Origin: Aeromicrobium ginsengisoli
GTDB taxonomy: Bacteria; Actinomycetota; Actinomycetes; Propionibacteriales; Nocardioidaceae
DNA length: 64,000 nucleotides
NCBI RefSeq assembly: GCF_004134905.2
Contig: NZ_SDPQ02000003.1
Location: forward strand, 1-64,000
Reading direction: 5' to 3'
Below the pieces are notes generated by a model. That model was not told the DNA's origin. It saw only the letters and a list, made by a program, of their open reading frames with translations, and ran no database searches. A program made the translations under genes and the position numbers. Position 1 is the stretch's first letter, and each line of letters begins with the position of its first letter. Positions 32,839-41,662 of this stretch are shown in pieces.

Positions 32839-34074
32839 ATGCGCCCTCTTCCCCGCCTGGTCGCCGTCGCCGTGCTCGCCCTCGCCGCCGTGCCGGTCCC
32901 CGCGTCCGCCGCCACCGACACCGCTGCCTTCGCCCGGTGGAACACCACGACCGACTTCACCAAGGGCACGTCCGTCGGACTCGCCGCCCTGACCGGCGAA
33001 GTGACCCTCGGCAAGGGCACCTCGGTCATCGCGTACGACGATCCGGCCGTGTCGGGCGGTGCACTGCACTACGACCGCGGCCACTGGACGTCGCCGTGGC
33101 AGACGACGGGCTTCGCCGCCAAGAGCCTGATCCCGTCGTGGAGCATCGACACTCCCACCGGCACCTGGGCCAAGGTCGAGGTGCGGGTGCGCAGCGGCTC
33201 GACGATCGGCAGCTGGGACGGCATCGCGCGCTACGCCTCCGGCACGACGTACATCAAGCGCTCGTCCTACTCGAGCCAGTCCGACGACCTCGCCAAGGTC
33301 GCCACCGACACCGTCATCGCCAACAGTGGCAAGTCGTTCAGCGGCTGGCAGGTGCGCGTCCAGCTGATGCGCCACGTCGCGGCCCACGAGAGCCCGACAC
33401 TCAAGGCCGTCGGCGGGATCGCGGCGAGCTACACGACCCGCACGGCCGGCGTCAGCACCACCACGATGACCGAGACCAAGGACCTCGCCGTCCCCCGGTC
33501 GTCGCAGATGATCCACATCGGCGAGTACCCGCAGTGGGGCGGAGGCGGTGAGGCCTGGTGCTCGCCGACCTCGACCTCGATGGTCATGCGCTACTTCGGC
33601 AAGGGCCCGACCCCTGCGGCGTACGCCTGGTCGCCGTATGCCGACGGGTTCGTCGACCATGCCGCCCGCGACACGTTCGACCATGCGTACGACGGCACCG
33701 GCAACTGGCCGTTCAACACGGCGTACTCCTCCCGCTATGCCCTCGACTCGTTCGTCACCCGGCTGCACAACCTCCGCGACGCCGAGGCGTTCATCAAGGC
33801 CGGCATCCCGCTCGTCGCATCGATCGCGTTCGGCAAGGGCGAGCTCGACGGCGCCCCGATCTCGTCGACGCCCGGGCACCTGCTGGTGATCCGGGGGTTC
33901 ACCGCCGGTGGCCGGGTCATCGCCAATGATCCCGCAGCGGCGAGCAACTCGACGGTGCGACGGATCTACTCCCGCGCGCAGTTCGAGCGCGCGTGGCTCG
34001 AAGGCAGCGGCGGCGTCGTCTACGTCATGCGCCCCACGACCCGCGCCCTACCGCCAGACACCCCGCGCTGGTGA
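32839..34074 (+). CDS. Secreted C39-like cysteine peptidase family protein
   Basis: A 411-residue exported protein. After a Sec signal peptide ending near A-S-A-A (residue 25) comes a domain of about 200 residues with no assignment, then a C39-like (PF13529-type) domain: E-A-W-C-S-P-T-S with the catalytic cysteine, G-H-L-L-V-I-R-G-F with the histidine, and A-N-D-P-A as third residue. Such proteins are secreted peptidases or related hydrolases. It is transcribed divergently from cysS and convergently with the molybdopterin enzyme. Substrate unknown. Confidence 0.88.
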   Translation: MRPLPRLVAVAVLALAAVPVPASAATDTAAFARWNTTTDFTKGTSVGLAALTGEVTLGKGTSVIAYDDPAVSGGALHYDRGHWTSPWQTTGFAAKSLIPSWSIDTPTGTWAKVEVRVRSGSTIGSWDGIARYASGTTYIKRSSYSSQSDDLAKVATDTVIANSGKSFSGWQVRVQLMRHVAAHESPTLKAVGGIAASYTTRTAGVSTTTMTETKDLAVPRSSQMIHIGEYPQWGGGGEAWCSPTSTSMVMRYFGKGPTPAAYAWSPYADGFVDHAARDTFDHAYDGTGNWPFNTAYSSRYALDSFVTRLHNLRDAEAFIKAGIPLVASIAFGKGELDGAPISSTPGHLLVIRGFTAGGRVIANDPAAASNSTVRRIYSRAQFERAWLEGSGGVVYVMRPTTRALPPDTPRW

Positions 34075-34140
34075 CTGCTGAAGAGCTCCGGTTCATTGAG
34101 CCTCTCGACATGACGTCCGATCGACGAGCTCGTGGAACAA

Positions 34141-35643
34141 TCACGTCACCTTCACATTGATGCCGGGGTAACCCGTCGCGCCGTCCGGCAGCACGCCGGC
34201 CCGCTCGTCGGTCTGCGGCTCGCCCTTGGTGTTGGTCGCCCGAGCCTCGATCGAGTGGTCGCCCGGCGTCGCCGTCCAGTCCAGCCGCCACTGCACCCAC
34301 GTGTCGACGTTGGGCACGGTGCCGAGCGTCGCCCGCTGCCACTCCCCGTCGTCGATCCGCACCTCGACGCCGTCGATGCCGACGTGCTGCGCCCACGCGA
34401 CGCCGGCGATGGCAGTCGTACCGGCGTCGATCGTGTCCCCGTTGCCCGGCACGTCGATGCGTGACTCGGTCTTGACCGGACCCTGCTCGCCCCAACCGCG
34501 CTGCGTCCAGTACGCCTCGAAGTCCGCGAACCGGGTGACCTCCCAGTCCACGACCCACTTCGTCGCCGACACGTAGCCATAGAGACCCGGGACGACCTGG
34601 CGCACGGGAAAGCCGTGGGCGATCGGGAGCGGCTCGCCGTTCATCGTCAGCGCCAACAGCGCGTTGCGCCCGTCCGTCAGCGCCGCCAGCGGGGTGCCGC
34701 AGGTCCAGCCGTCGTCGGACGTGGACAGCAGTGCGTCGGCGCCGGGCCTGATCCCGACCTCGTCGAGGATGCCCTTGATCGGCACCCCGCCCCAGATCGT
34801 GTTGCCGATCAGGTCGCCGCCGACGGGGTTGGAGACGCAGCAGATCGTGATCCACTCGTGCTCGAGGCCACGGTCGATCAGGTCCTGGTAGGTCAGCGTC
34901 AGCTCCTTGTCGACCATCCCGTGGATGCGCAGCGTCCAGTCCTCGGGGTCGACGAGCGGCGGCGAGAGCGCCGTGTCGATGCGGTAGAAGTCGCGGTTGC
35001 TCGTCAGCCACGACCCCTGCCCGTCGACGGCGAGGTCGGCGCCGGTCGGCACCGCGACCCGGCGGGACGGCAGCGTGAGCGCCGACCGTACGCGCTCCAG
35101 CGCCTGTCGGCGGCGATGCCGCGAGGCGAGCACCTCGCCGGCCGATCCGACGATGATCGCGGCGACCGCGATGACGGCAGACGTACGCAGGAACGTCCGC
35201 CGTGACTCGTCGACGGTCAGGTGTGCCTCGTCGCGGTGCAGCAGGTGGAGCACGCCGACCACGACAGCGCCCGCGGCGACGCTGGCGAGCACCCCGCCAC
35301 CACCACCGTGGGGCCGGCCCAGCACCGCGGCCGAGGCCAACGCGACGAGGCCGACCACGAGGGCGTACGCCCGCAGGCGGTGCCAGGTCCACCAGGCCCC
35401 CGCCAGCGCGCCGAGCAGCAGGATCGCGACGACGACGCTCGTGACAGCGAGCGGCTTGTCGGCGTGCCCGACGACACCGATGATCGCCTCAGCGATCGGG
35501 CCCGGCGTCAGCTTGATGACCGACTGGCCGACCGCGAGGATCGGCGACTCCCGCAGGTTGAGCAACGCCGACAGGCCCTCGCTGGCAGCGATCGCGGCCG
35601 CCGCCGCTAGGAGTCCACTGAGGATCGATCGCCGGGAGGTCAC
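34141..35643 (-). CDS. Membrane-anchored molybdopterin-dependent oxidoreductase (sulfite oxidase fold)
   Basis: About 500 residues. The N-terminal part contains four or five transmembrane segments, then the sulfite-oxidase-type molybdopterin domain with '[22 protein letters not shown]' and [13 protein letters not shown] (one cysteine ligates Mo), and a C-terminal Mo-co dimerisation domain. The catalytic side should be extracytoplasmic. The start is uncertain: GTG 35643 is chosen because longer frames run into the divergent ispF gene. Although sulfite oxidation would suit the sulfur cluster, many such proteins have other substrates. Confidence 0.88.
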   Translation of the reverse strand: MTSRRSILSGLLAAAAAIAASEGLSALLNLRESPILAVGQSVIKLTPGPIAEAIIGVVGHADKPLAVTSVVVAILLLGALAGAWWTWHRLRAYALVVGLVALASAAVLGRPHGGGGGVLASVAAGAVVVGVLHLLHRDEAHLTVDESRRTFLRTSAVIAVAAIIVGSAGEVLASRHRRRQALERVRSALTLPSRRVAVPTGADLAVDGQGSWLTSNRDFYRIDTALSPPLVDPEDWTLRIHGMVDKELTLTYQDLIDRGLEHEWITICCVSNPVGGDLIGNTIWGGVPIKGILDEVGIRPGADALLSTSDDGWTCGTPLAALTDGRNALLALTMNGEPLPIAHGFPVRQVVPGLYGYVSATKWVVDWEVTRFADFEAYWTQRGWGEQGPVKTESRIDVPGNGDTIDAGTTAIAGVAWAQHVGIDGVEVRIDDGEWQRATLGTVPNVDTWVQWRLDWTATPGDHSIEARATNTKGEPQTDERAGVLPDGATGYPGINVKVT

Positions 35644-35699
35644 CCCTTCATGGTCCCGCGCGAATCCCAACACTGCCGGGCGTACGGCATGATCAACCT

Positions 35700-36176
35700 G
35701 TGACATCTGCGCGCATCGGCATCGGCACCGACGTCCATCGACTCGTGCCCGGTCGCCCGATGTGGCTCGCCGGACTGTTGTGGCCCGACGAGGGCCAGGG
35801 CCTCGAAGGTCACTCCGACGGGGACTGCGTCGCCCACGCGATCGTCGATGCGACCCTCGGCGCGGCCGGGCTGGGCGACATCGGCAGCATCTTCGGCACC
35901 GGCGAGCCCGAGTGGGCCGCTGCGTCGGGCGTCGACTTCCTCACCGACGTCGAGCAGCGCCTGCGCGATCACGGTTGGCGGGTCGGCAACGTGTCGGTGC
36001 AGGTCATCGGCAACCGTCCCAAGATCGGGCCCCGTCGCGTCCAGGCGCAGCGCGTGCTGTCCGATGCCATCGGCGGTCCCGTCAGTGTCTCCGCGACGAC
36101 GACCGACGGCCTCGGGCTCACCGGTCGCGGCGAAGGCATCGCCGCGATCGCCACCGCACTCGTCATCCCCCTCTGA
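35700..36176 (+). CDS. ispF: 2-C-methyl-D-erythritol 2,4-cyclodiphosphate synthase
   Basis: A 158-residue IspF of normal length. It shows G-T-D-V-H-R (metal-binding D-x-H), [14 protein letters not shown] (second metal site), the mid-chain G-D-I-G-S-I-F and the C-terminal [15 protein letters not shown]. It makes the cyclodiphosphate of the MEP isoprenoid pathway. Usually it follows ispD in an operon next to carD; here ispD is missing from the locus and ispF is transcribed toward carD. The GTG start 35700 lies directly after the spacer shared with the divergent molybdopterin gene. Confidence 0.95.
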   Translation: MTSARIGIGTDVHRLVPGRPMWLAGLLWPDEGQGLEGHSDGDCVAHAIVDATLGAAGLGDIGSIFGTGEPEWAAASGVDFLTDVEQRLRDHGWRVGNVSVQVIGNRPKIGPRRVQAQRVLSDAIGGPVSVSATTTDGLGLTGRGEGIAAIATALVIPL

Positions 36177-36300
36177 CCCCGGGGCGGTGACTTGGTCGCC
36201 CATCCCGGACCCGGGGCGGTGACCTGGTCGCCCATCCGACTCTCCGTCAGACGACCCAGCCACCGCCCGATGGAGCAAAAGGCGACTGGCCCACCGCCCC
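36177..36300. repeat. GGGGCGGTGACTTGGTCGCC palindromic repeat cluster
   Basis: Two direct copies, GGGGCGGTGACTTGGTCGCC (36181-36200) and GGGGCGGTGACCTGGTCGCC (36213-36232), lie 32 bases apart, followed by CATCC each. Two inverted relatives follow at 36250-36268 (GACGACCCAGCCACCGCCC) and 36281-36300 (GGCGACTGGCCCACCGCCCC). The four can fold as paired hairpins. They sit between the convergent ispF and carD, just before a normal terminator. The unit is similar in 14 of 20 positions to the repeat flanking the nuclease gene near 50 kb. Confidence 0.7.
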
Positions 36301-36314
36301 ACACCTCTGAAACG

Positions 36315-36349
36315 ACGAAGCCCCCGACTCGATGAGTCGGGGGCTTCGT
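36315..36349. terminator. Strong bidirectional terminator, carD/ispF
   Basis: A perfect 16-bp stem (ACGAAGCCCCCGACTC with GAGTCGGGGGCTTCGT) and a 3-base loop, 13 bases after the carD stop. It is the typical terminator of carD and could also stop ispF transcription. Confidence 0.85.
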
Positions 36350-36361
36350 ACGTGGATCAGA

Positions 36362-36847
36362 TCAGGACGCGAGGACCTCGTCGAGACGGGTCTCGGCCTT
36401 GTCCTCGTTGGTCTTCTCGGCGAGCGCGAGCTCGGAGACCAGGATCTGGCGAGCCTTGGCCAGCATCCGCTTCTCACCGGCGGACAGTCCGCGCTCGTGA
36501 TCCCGGCGCCACAGGTCGCGTACGACCTCGGCGACCTTCAGCACATCACCCGAGTGCAGCTTCTCGAGGTTGGCCTTGTAGCGCCGCGACCAGTTGGTCG
36601 GCTCCTCCACGTGCTCGGCACGGAGGACTCCGAAAACCCGCTCAAGCCCTGCTTCGTCGACGACGTCGCGAACTCCGACGAGATCAAGGTTGCAAGCGGG
36701 GACACGAACGACCAGGTCGTTCTGCGAGACGATGCGCAGCACGAGGTATTCACGCTCCTCGCCCTTGATCGTCCGGGTCTCGATGTCCTCGATGACTGCA
36801 GCGCCGTGATTGGGATAGACAACGGTTTCGCCGACAACAAAAGTCAT
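36362..36847 (-). CDS. carD: CarD-family RNA polymerase-binding regulator
   Basis: A 161-residue CarD, the normal length. The N-terminal RNAP-interacting Tudor-like domain begins '[24 protein letters not shown]' in outline, and the C-terminal helical DNA-binding domain carries [11 protein letters not shown], with the tryptophan that wedges the -10 upstream edge. It stabilises open complexes at many promoters, including rRNA. ATG 36847 matches the family start. A TAGACT -10-like element lies upstream on the minus strand near 36874-36879. Confidence 0.95.
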   Translation of the reverse strand: MTFVVGETVVYPNHGAAVIEDIETRTIKGEEREYLVLRIVSQNDLVVRVPACNLDLVGVRDVVDEAGLERVFGVLRAEHVEEPTNWSRRYKANLEKLHSGDVLKVAEVVRDLWRRDHERGLSAGEKRMLAKARQILVSELALAEKTNEDKAETRLDEVLAS

Positions 36848-37032
36848 AGAGAAAACACCTTTCCTAGGTGACCAGTCTAACATGCGTAACGGATACCGAT
36901 CCCTGCCGTTTCAGGCCATCCCGCCCATACCAGATGACATCGCAGCAGGTCAAAGGGAGAGTTCGAAGTGGCCTCCGATACGATCGTGGCGACTCTTCGA
37001 CGCACCAACGACGGACTGAAAGCAGTGATCGC

Positions 37033-37581
37033 GTGAGCACCGTACGACGTCGCCGCCTCGCGGCCACCGCCCTTGCCACGACGGCCCTTCTGACCCTCGG
37101 AGCGTGCGGCACCAGCTTCAACGCCCAGACCAGCAAGGTCTACCAAGCGGCCGTCGGTGCCGACCATCGCGGCGAGCTCGACGTCATGAACACCCAGCTC
37201 GTCGCCAACGACGACGGCTCCGCCACGCTCTCGACGTCCATCGTCAACAACACCAAGACCGAGCAGAAGCTGGAGTCGGTCACCGCGACGACGCTGGGCG
37301 GCGAGGAGCTGACGGTCACCAAGAGCGGGAACTCACTCGCCCTCCTGCCCGACGTCGGCACGATCGTCGGCGCCGTGGATTCGCCGAGCGGCTTCTGGAT
37401 CGCCAAGGGCGCAGAGGCCGGCCACTACGTCCGACTGACGCTCACGTTCGATGGCGCGGCGCCCGTCACGATCGAGGCGCCAGTCGTCACCCGCACGGCC
37501 GAGTACGACAAGGTCGCCACGGCTCCCGCCCCGGAGCCCACGCCGACGCCTACCGACACCGAGTCGACCGACAGCCAGTAG
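37033..37581 (+). CDS. Putative lipoprotein
   Basis: A 182-residue protein starting at GTG 37033 with a basic N-terminus and hydrophobic stretch ending in L-G-A-C (lipobox, cysteine near 24). The mature domain is beta-rich ('LVANDDGSATLSTSIVNNT...LESVTATTLGGEEL' in outline), resembling copper-chaperone-like or DUF461-type domains, and the C-terminus is a Pro/Thr/Glu-rich tail. No metal-binding motif can be confirmed. It is divergent from carD, as is common for this kind of lipoprotein in related actinobacteria. Function unknown. Confidence 0.75.
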   Translation: MSTVRRRRLAATALATTALLTLGACGTSFNAQTSKVYQAAVGADHRGELDVMNTQLVANDDGSATLSTSIVNNTKTEQKLESVTATTLGGEELTVTKSGNSLALLPDVGTIVGAVDSPSGFWIAKGAEAGHYVRLTLTFDGAAPVTIEAPVVTRTAEYDKVATAPAPEPTPTPTDTESTDSQ

Positions 37582-37608
37582 TTCGCGCAAACCTGCGTTG
37601 CGGCTACG

Positions 37609-38121
37609 TCACGATCGAACGTGCCGGCCCGCCTGGGCGAGGTCAGCGTTGGTCTCGAGAACGAACAGGGCGCGCTCTTGCCAACGAAATTCTGTCTGGA
37701 CGTCAGCCGTCGCGGTGTCTGCTGCCAAGGGCTGGAACGCCACCGCTGCATCCGGACTTGGGACCCGCGCATAGGCCGCGTCGAGCGCACGTTGAGAAGC
37801 CCAGATCGTGGCATCAGTCGGACCAGCGCGTACAACCGCATCGAGCGCGTAGTAGACACCAGCGACTTCGTCCTCATCGAGGTCTTCCCGCGACTCAAAC
37901 GCGCGCAACCGGGCAGCGACGTCGCGCGGCTGTCCAGACCATGCGGCCCAGCCCTCGGACAGCGTTTCACGCAGCGCAGGTTCTCGGGCGGATCCCTCGG
38001 TTGCGACGAGGTGCTCAGCGCACGCAAGCGCGAAGCACGAACGGCGCTCTGGTGACAACGCCCTAGCGCGTGCGTGGATCGCGTCCCAGGGAGCCGACTG
38101 ATCACTCACGCCCTGCATCAT
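37609..38121 (-). CDS. Hypothetical protein, alpha-helical
   Basis: A 170-residue helix-rich soluble protein of unknown family. It contains R-R-S-C-F-A-L-A-C-A-E-H, then E-D-E-V-A-G-V-Y-Y-A-L-D-A, and a C-terminal Q-T-E-F-R-W-Q-E-R-A-L-F-V-L-E block. The overall pattern recalls immunity-type helical proteins but I cannot assign it. Its base composition is slightly less GC-rich than its neighbours. It stands alone, convergent with the lipoprotein gene (27-base gap). The start may be either of the two leading methionines. Confidence 0.55.
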   Translation of the reverse strand: MMQGVSDQSAPWDAIHARARALSPERRSCFALACAEHLVATEGSAREPALRETLSEGWAAWSGQPRDVAARLRAFESREDLDEDEVAGVYYALDAVVRAGPTDATIWASQRALDAAYARVPSPDAAVAFQPLAADTATADVQTEFRWQERALFVLETNADLAQAGRHVRS

Positions 38122-38140
38122 GCCAGTCAGACAGACGCGT

Positions 38141-38177
38141 CCGGCGACGTGATCGTGCCGTTCACGGTCGTCGCCGG
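38141..38177 (-). terminator. Hairpin downstream of phoU
   Basis: CCGGCGACG (38141-38149) and CGTCGCCGG (38169-38177) form a perfect 9-bp stem with a 19-base loop, starting 7 bases after the phoU stop on the minus strand. Likely the phoU terminator, though without a clear T-run. Confidence 0.5.
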
Positions 38178-38184
38178 CTGAACG

Positions 38185-38826
38185 TCAGCTCAGCTGGCCG
38201 GTGACGAGGTAGACGACGCGGCGCGCCATCGAGACCGCGTGGTCGCCGATGCGCTCGTAGTAGCGGCCCAGCAGCGCCAGGTCCACGGCCGGCTCGACGC
38301 CGTACGTCCAGGAGTCGCCGAGCAACGAGCGGAGCAGGTCCTTGCGGAGCCGGTCCATCTCGTCGTCCTCGTTCTCGAGCTGACCGGCGGCGTCGACGTT
38401 GCGGTCCGCGACGATGCGCGAGGCCGAGTCGATCATCGAGTCGGCGACCGCCGCCATGGCGGTGATCGTGGGGTGCAGGTGCTCCGGCACGGCGGAGTCG
38501 GGCATCCGGCGCCGGGCCACCTTGGCCACGTGCACCGACAGGTCGCCCATGCGCTGGAGGTCCGTCAGCATCCGCAGCGTCGCGACGAGCTGCCGGAGGT
38601 CGGTCGCGACCGGCTGCTGCGTGGCGAGCAGCAGCAGTGCGCGCTCCTCGATGATCTCGGTCGCCTCGTCGATGTCCTTGTCGCCGGCGATGACGGACTC
38701 CGCGATCTGGGCGTCTGCCTCAAGCAGGGCCTTGGTCGCGTCGGCGACGGCACGGCGTACGGTCCCGGTCAGGTTCACCAGGTCGTCGACGATGGCATCG
38801 AGCTGTTCGTAATACTGATCGCGCAT
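38185..38826 (-). CDS. phoU: Phosphate transport system regulator PhoU
   Basis: A 213-residue two-repeat PhoU. Each three-helix half carries the E/D-x3-D-type metal clusters: near 'SVIAGDKDIDEATEIIEERALLLLATQQPVATDLRQL' in outline and 'DDEMDRLRKDLLRSL' with 'LLGRYYERIGDHAVSMARRVVY'. ATG 38826 fits the family start M-R-D-Q-Y-Y. PhoU links the Pst transporter to the sensor kinase; here it is divergent from senX3, with PHO-box-like repeats between them, as in other actinobacteria. Confidence 0.93.
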   Translation of the reverse strand: MRDQYYEQLDAIVDDLVNLTGTVRRAVADATKALLEADAQIAESVIAGDKDIDEATEIIEERALLLLATQQPVATDLRQLVATLRMLTDLQRMGDLSVHVAKVARRRMPDSAVPEHLHPTITAMAAVADSMIDSASRIVADRNVDAAGQLENEDDEMDRLRKDLLRSLLGDSWTYGVEPAVDLALLGRYYERIGDHAVSMARRVVYLVTGQLS

Positions 38827-38854
38827 GACATTGACCGTAGGCAGGCGGGATGAA

Positions 38855-38892
38855 CGGACGGCGACCTCCGGTGAACGCGGTGTGAACAGCAA
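38855..38892 (-). promoter_or_regulatory. PHO box in the phoU/senX3 intergenic region
   Basis: Reading the minus strand, GTTCACACCGC is followed directly by GTTCACCGGAG, two half-sites exactly 11 bases apart (GTTCAC at 38882-38887 and 38871-38876), matching the actinobacterial PhoP/RegX3-type direct repeat. A third GTTCAT lies 21 bases further on. Position argues for autoregulation of phoU and senX3-regX3 under phosphate limitation. Confidence 0.65.
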
Positions 38893-38939
38893 CCGAAAGG
38901 CCTGTCGCTGCAGGGGTCAGAGTGCCGGTCGGGACGGAA

Positions 38940-40097
38940 ATGCCCTCTACGATCGATCCTGTGGACACCAGTGCAGGATTGTTGATCGCGGGGGCGATCG
39001 GCGCCGCCGTCGGCGCGATGATCACCTACTTGTGGCGCTACAGCGAGCGCCGCGAGGCCGCTGTGCCCGAGCCGACCCCGCTCATCCCGCCCGGCGCCGA
39101 CCAGGTGCTCTCGGTCATCTCCTCCTCGGCCGTCCTGATCGACTCCTCCGACACCGTCGTGAAGGCCTCGGCCCCGGCATTCGCCATGGGCATCGTGCAC
39201 GAGGACCGGCTCGAGCCTGAGGAGCTCATGACGCTGGTCAGGCAGGTACGCCGCGACGGCCAGGTCCGGGAGGCGGACTTCTCCTTGCAGCCGCGCCGCG
39301 GCACCACGTCGTACGTGCATGCCCGCGTCGCACCGCTGACCTCACGGTTGATCCTGGTGCTGGCCGACGACCGTACGCGCGAGCAGCGGGTCGAGTCGAT
39401 CCGCCGCGACTTCGTCGCCAACGTCAGCCATGAGCTCAAGACGCCGGTCGGCGCGCTCAACCTGCTGGCCGAGGCGGTCGGCGAGGCCAAGGACGATCCC
39501 GAGGCCGTCGTCCGGTTCTCCAGCCGCATGCACCTCGAGAGCGAGCGGCTCACGCGGTTGGTGCAACAGATCATCGACCTGTCGCGGCTGCAGAACGACA
39601 TGCTGAGCGACGACGCGACCACGATCAAGATCGGCGAGCTCGTCTCCGAGGCCACCGAGCACTCCGCGACCGACGCCGAGCACAAGGGCATCGAGATCGT
39701 CACCGCGGTCGAGCCCGACCTCTACGTCCATGGCGACCGCGCGCAGCTGCACGCCGCAGTCAGCAACCTGGTCGAGAACGCCGTGACCTACAGCCCCGAC
39801 GGCTCGCGGGTCACGGTGACCGCACAGCTCGACGGCGAAGACGTACGCCTGACCGTCGCCGACAACGGCATCGGCATCCCGGGCGACGAGCTCGACCGGA
39901 TCTTCGAGCGGTTCTACCGCGTCGACCCGGCGCGCGCCCGCACCACCGGCGGCACGGGCCTCGGCCTGTCGATCGTCAAGCACGTCGCCGCGAGCAACGG
40001 CGGCACGGTCGAGGTGTGGAGCGAGCCCGGACTCGGGTCGTCCTTCACGCTGGTCCTGCCGGCACACAGCCATGACATCGATGAGGAGAACGCGTGA
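38940..40097 (+). CDS. senX3: Sensor histidine kinase SenX3
   Basis: About 385 residues: one N-terminal transmembrane helix ('GLLIAGAIGAAVGAMITYLW' in outline), a PAS-like region (about 40-130), the HisKA motif V-S-H-E-L-K-T-P with the phospho-accepting histidine near residue 163, and an HATPase domain with N-L-V-E-N-A-V, D-N-G-I-G-I-P and G-G-T-G-L-G-L-S. It senses phosphate limitation through PhoU/Pst and phosphorylates RegX3, with which it overlaps by 4 bases. The start is ATG 38940 or GTG 38961. Confidence 0.93.
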   Translation: MPSTIDPVDTSAGLLIAGAIGAAVGAMITYLWRYSERREAAVPEPTPLIPPGADQVLSVISSSAVLIDSSDTVVKASAPAFAMGIVHEDRLEPEELMTLVRQVRRDGQVREADFSLQPRRGTTSYVHARVAPLTSRLILVLADDRTREQRVESIRRDFVANVSHELKTPVGALNLLAEAVGEAKDDPEAVVRFSSRMHLESERLTRLVQQIIDLSRLQNDMLSDDATTIKIGELVSEATEHSATDAEHKGIEIVTAVEPDLYVHGDRAQLHAAVSNLVENAVTYSPDGSRVTVTAQLDGEDVRLTVADNGIGIPGDELDRIFERFYRVDPARARTTGGTGLGLSIVKHVAASNGGTVEVWSEPGLGSSFTLVLPAHSHDIDEENA

Positions 40098-40774
40098 CCA
40101 AGGTACTGGTCGTCGAGGACGAGACGAGCTACAGCGAGGCGCTGTCGTACGTCCTGCGCAAGGAAGGGTTCGAGGTCGCGATCGCCGAGACCGGCCCTGA
40201 CGCGCTGACCGAGTTCGACCGCGGCGGGGCAGACATCGTGCTGCTCGACCTGATGCTGCCCGGGCTGTCCGGCACCGAGGTGTGCCGCGCCCTGCGGCAG
40301 ATCTCGTCGGTCCCGATCATCATGGTCAGCGCCAAGGACACCGAGGTCGACAAGGTCGTGGGACTCGAGCTGGGCGCCGACGACTACGTCACCAAGCCCT
40401 ACTCACCCCGCGAGCTAGTCGCCCGCATCCGCGCCGTGCTGCGCCGGGGGTTCACCGACGAGATCGACGACAACGCGTCGCTCGAGCAGGGCCGCGTACG
40501 CATGGACGTCGACCGGCACCTCGTCACGATCGACGGGCTCGAGACGAAGTTCCCGCTCAAGGAGTTCGAGCTGCTCGAGTACTTCCTGCGCAACCCGGGC
40601 CGCGTGCTGACCCGCGGACAGCTGATCGACCGGGTCTGGGGCGCCGACTACGTGGGCGACACCAAGACCCTCGACGTCCACGTCAAGCGGCTACGGGCCA
40701 AGATCGAGAAGGACCCGGCGAACCCCATCACCCTGACAACAGTAAGAGGACTCGGGTACAAGTACGAGACCTGA
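40094..40774 (+). CDS. regX3: Response regulator RegX3
   Basis: A 226-residue OmpR-type regulator. The receiver has the acidic pair V-E-D-E near residue 7, the phospho-acceptor aspartate in V-L-L-D-L-M-L-P near 52, T/S and K in S-A-K-D. The winged-helix C-terminus ends V-R-G-L-G-Y-K-Y-E-T. With SenX3 it controls the phosphate regulon and probably binds the PHO box upstream of its own operon. Gene order (gpm, senX3, regX3, YbjN, mshA nearby) is conserved with mycobacteria. Confidence 0.95.
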   Translation: MTKVLVVEDETSYSEALSYVLRKEGFEVAIAETGPDALTEFDRGGADIVLLDLMLPGLSGTEVCRALRQISSVPIIMVSAKDTEVDKVVGLELGADDYVTKPYSPRELVARIRAVLRRGFTDEIDDNASLEQGRVRMDVDRHLVTIDGLETKFPLKEFELLEYFLRNPGRVLTRGQLIDRVWGADYVGDTKTLDVHVKRLRAKIEKDPANPITLTTVRGLGYKYET

Positions 40775-40781
40775 GACTCGG

Positions 40782-40896
40782 TGGTTGAGGTGGGCACGTC
40801 GCGACGTCATCTCACCAGGTTTCGTCACCTGACGCCTTCGGCGTGATCGCTCAACCTCGCTGAACGCTCCGGCCGCGGGCGGCCTCCGGTTCAGCG
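40782..40896. terminator. Inverted repeats between convergent regX3 and gpmA
   Basis: GGTTGAG (40783-40789) with CTCAACC (40850-40856), ACGCC/GGCGT near 40832-40844, and CGCTGAAC (40858-40865) with GTTCAGCG (40889-40896) enclosing GGCCGC/GCGGCC. The last stem overlaps the gpmA stop codon. Together they form a structured, probably bidirectional terminator with repeat-like character. Confidence 0.6.
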
Positions 40897-41634
40897 ACCT
40901 TGATTCGCGACTGCTGCGATGGCGTCCGCTGCGGCGTCGGGGTCCAGATACATGCCGCCGGCGACCTTCGGCCTGAGGTTGTCGTCGAGCTCGTAGACCA
41001 GCGGGATGCCGGTCGGGATGTTGAGGCCGACGACGGCTTCCTCGCTGAGCCCGTCGAGGTGCTTGACCAGCGCACGCAGCGAGTTGCCGTGCGCCGTCAC
41101 CAGGACGACGCGGTCGGCGAGCAGGTCGGGGACGATCGAGTCGTACCAGTAGGGCAGGAGTCGGTCGATGACATTGGCCAGCGCCTCGGTGCGCGGCAGC
41201 AGCTCGTCGGGCAGGCCGGCGTAGCGCGCGTCGGAGGTCTGGCTGAACTCCGAGTCGTCCTCGATCGCCGGCGGCGGCACGTCGTAGGAGCGGCGCCACA
41301 GCATGAACTGCTCCTCGCCGAACTCCTCGAGCGTCTCCTTCTTGTCCTTGCCCTGCAGCGCGCCGTAGTGACGCTCGTTGAGGCGCCACGACCGGCGTAC
41401 GGGGATCCAGTGGCGGTCGATGCCGTTGAGCACGATCTCGGCGGTACGGATCGCGCGACGCAGCAGCGAGGTGTGCAGGACGTCGGGCGCGAGGCCGGCC
41501 TCGGCCAGCAGCTCGGCGCCGCGCGAGGCCTCGGCGAGGCCCTGCTCGTTGAGGTCGACGTCGACCCAGCCGGTGAACAGGTTCTTGGCGTTCCACTCGC
41601 TGTGACCGTGGCGCAGGAGGATCAGGGTGCTCAT
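40891..41634 (-). CDS. gpmA: 2,3-bisphosphoglycerate-dependent phosphoglycerate mutase
   Basis: A 247-residue histidine phosphatase-fold mutase. The catalytic R-H-G-H-S-E-W-N lies at residues 8-15, followed by [26 protein letters not shown] and the second histidine in [10 protein letters not shown]. It interconverts 3- and 2-phosphoglycerate in glycolysis. It lies next to senX3-regX3 as in mycobacteria, but here in convergent orientation. Confidence 0.96.
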   Translation of the reverse strand: MSTLILLRHGHSEWNAKNLFTGWVDVDLNEQGLAEASRGAELLAEAGLAPDVLHTSLLRRAIRTAEIVLNGIDRHWIPVRRSWRLNERHYGALQGKDKKETLEEFGEEQFMLWRRSYDVPPPAIEDDSEFSQTSDARYAGLPDELLPRTEALANVIDRLLPYWYDSIVPDLLADRVVLVTAHGNSLRALVKHLDGLSEEAVVGLNIPTGIPLVYELDDNLRPKVAGGMYLDPDAAADAIAAVANQGR

Positions 41635-41662
41635 GGCATCGAGCCTATTGGCTTCGACAAGC

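Noticed and set aside
34075..34140. Terminator between the C39-like peptidase and the molybdopterin gene
   Set aside because: The 66 bases show only short GAGCTC/CTCGAC-like similarities and no convincing stem.
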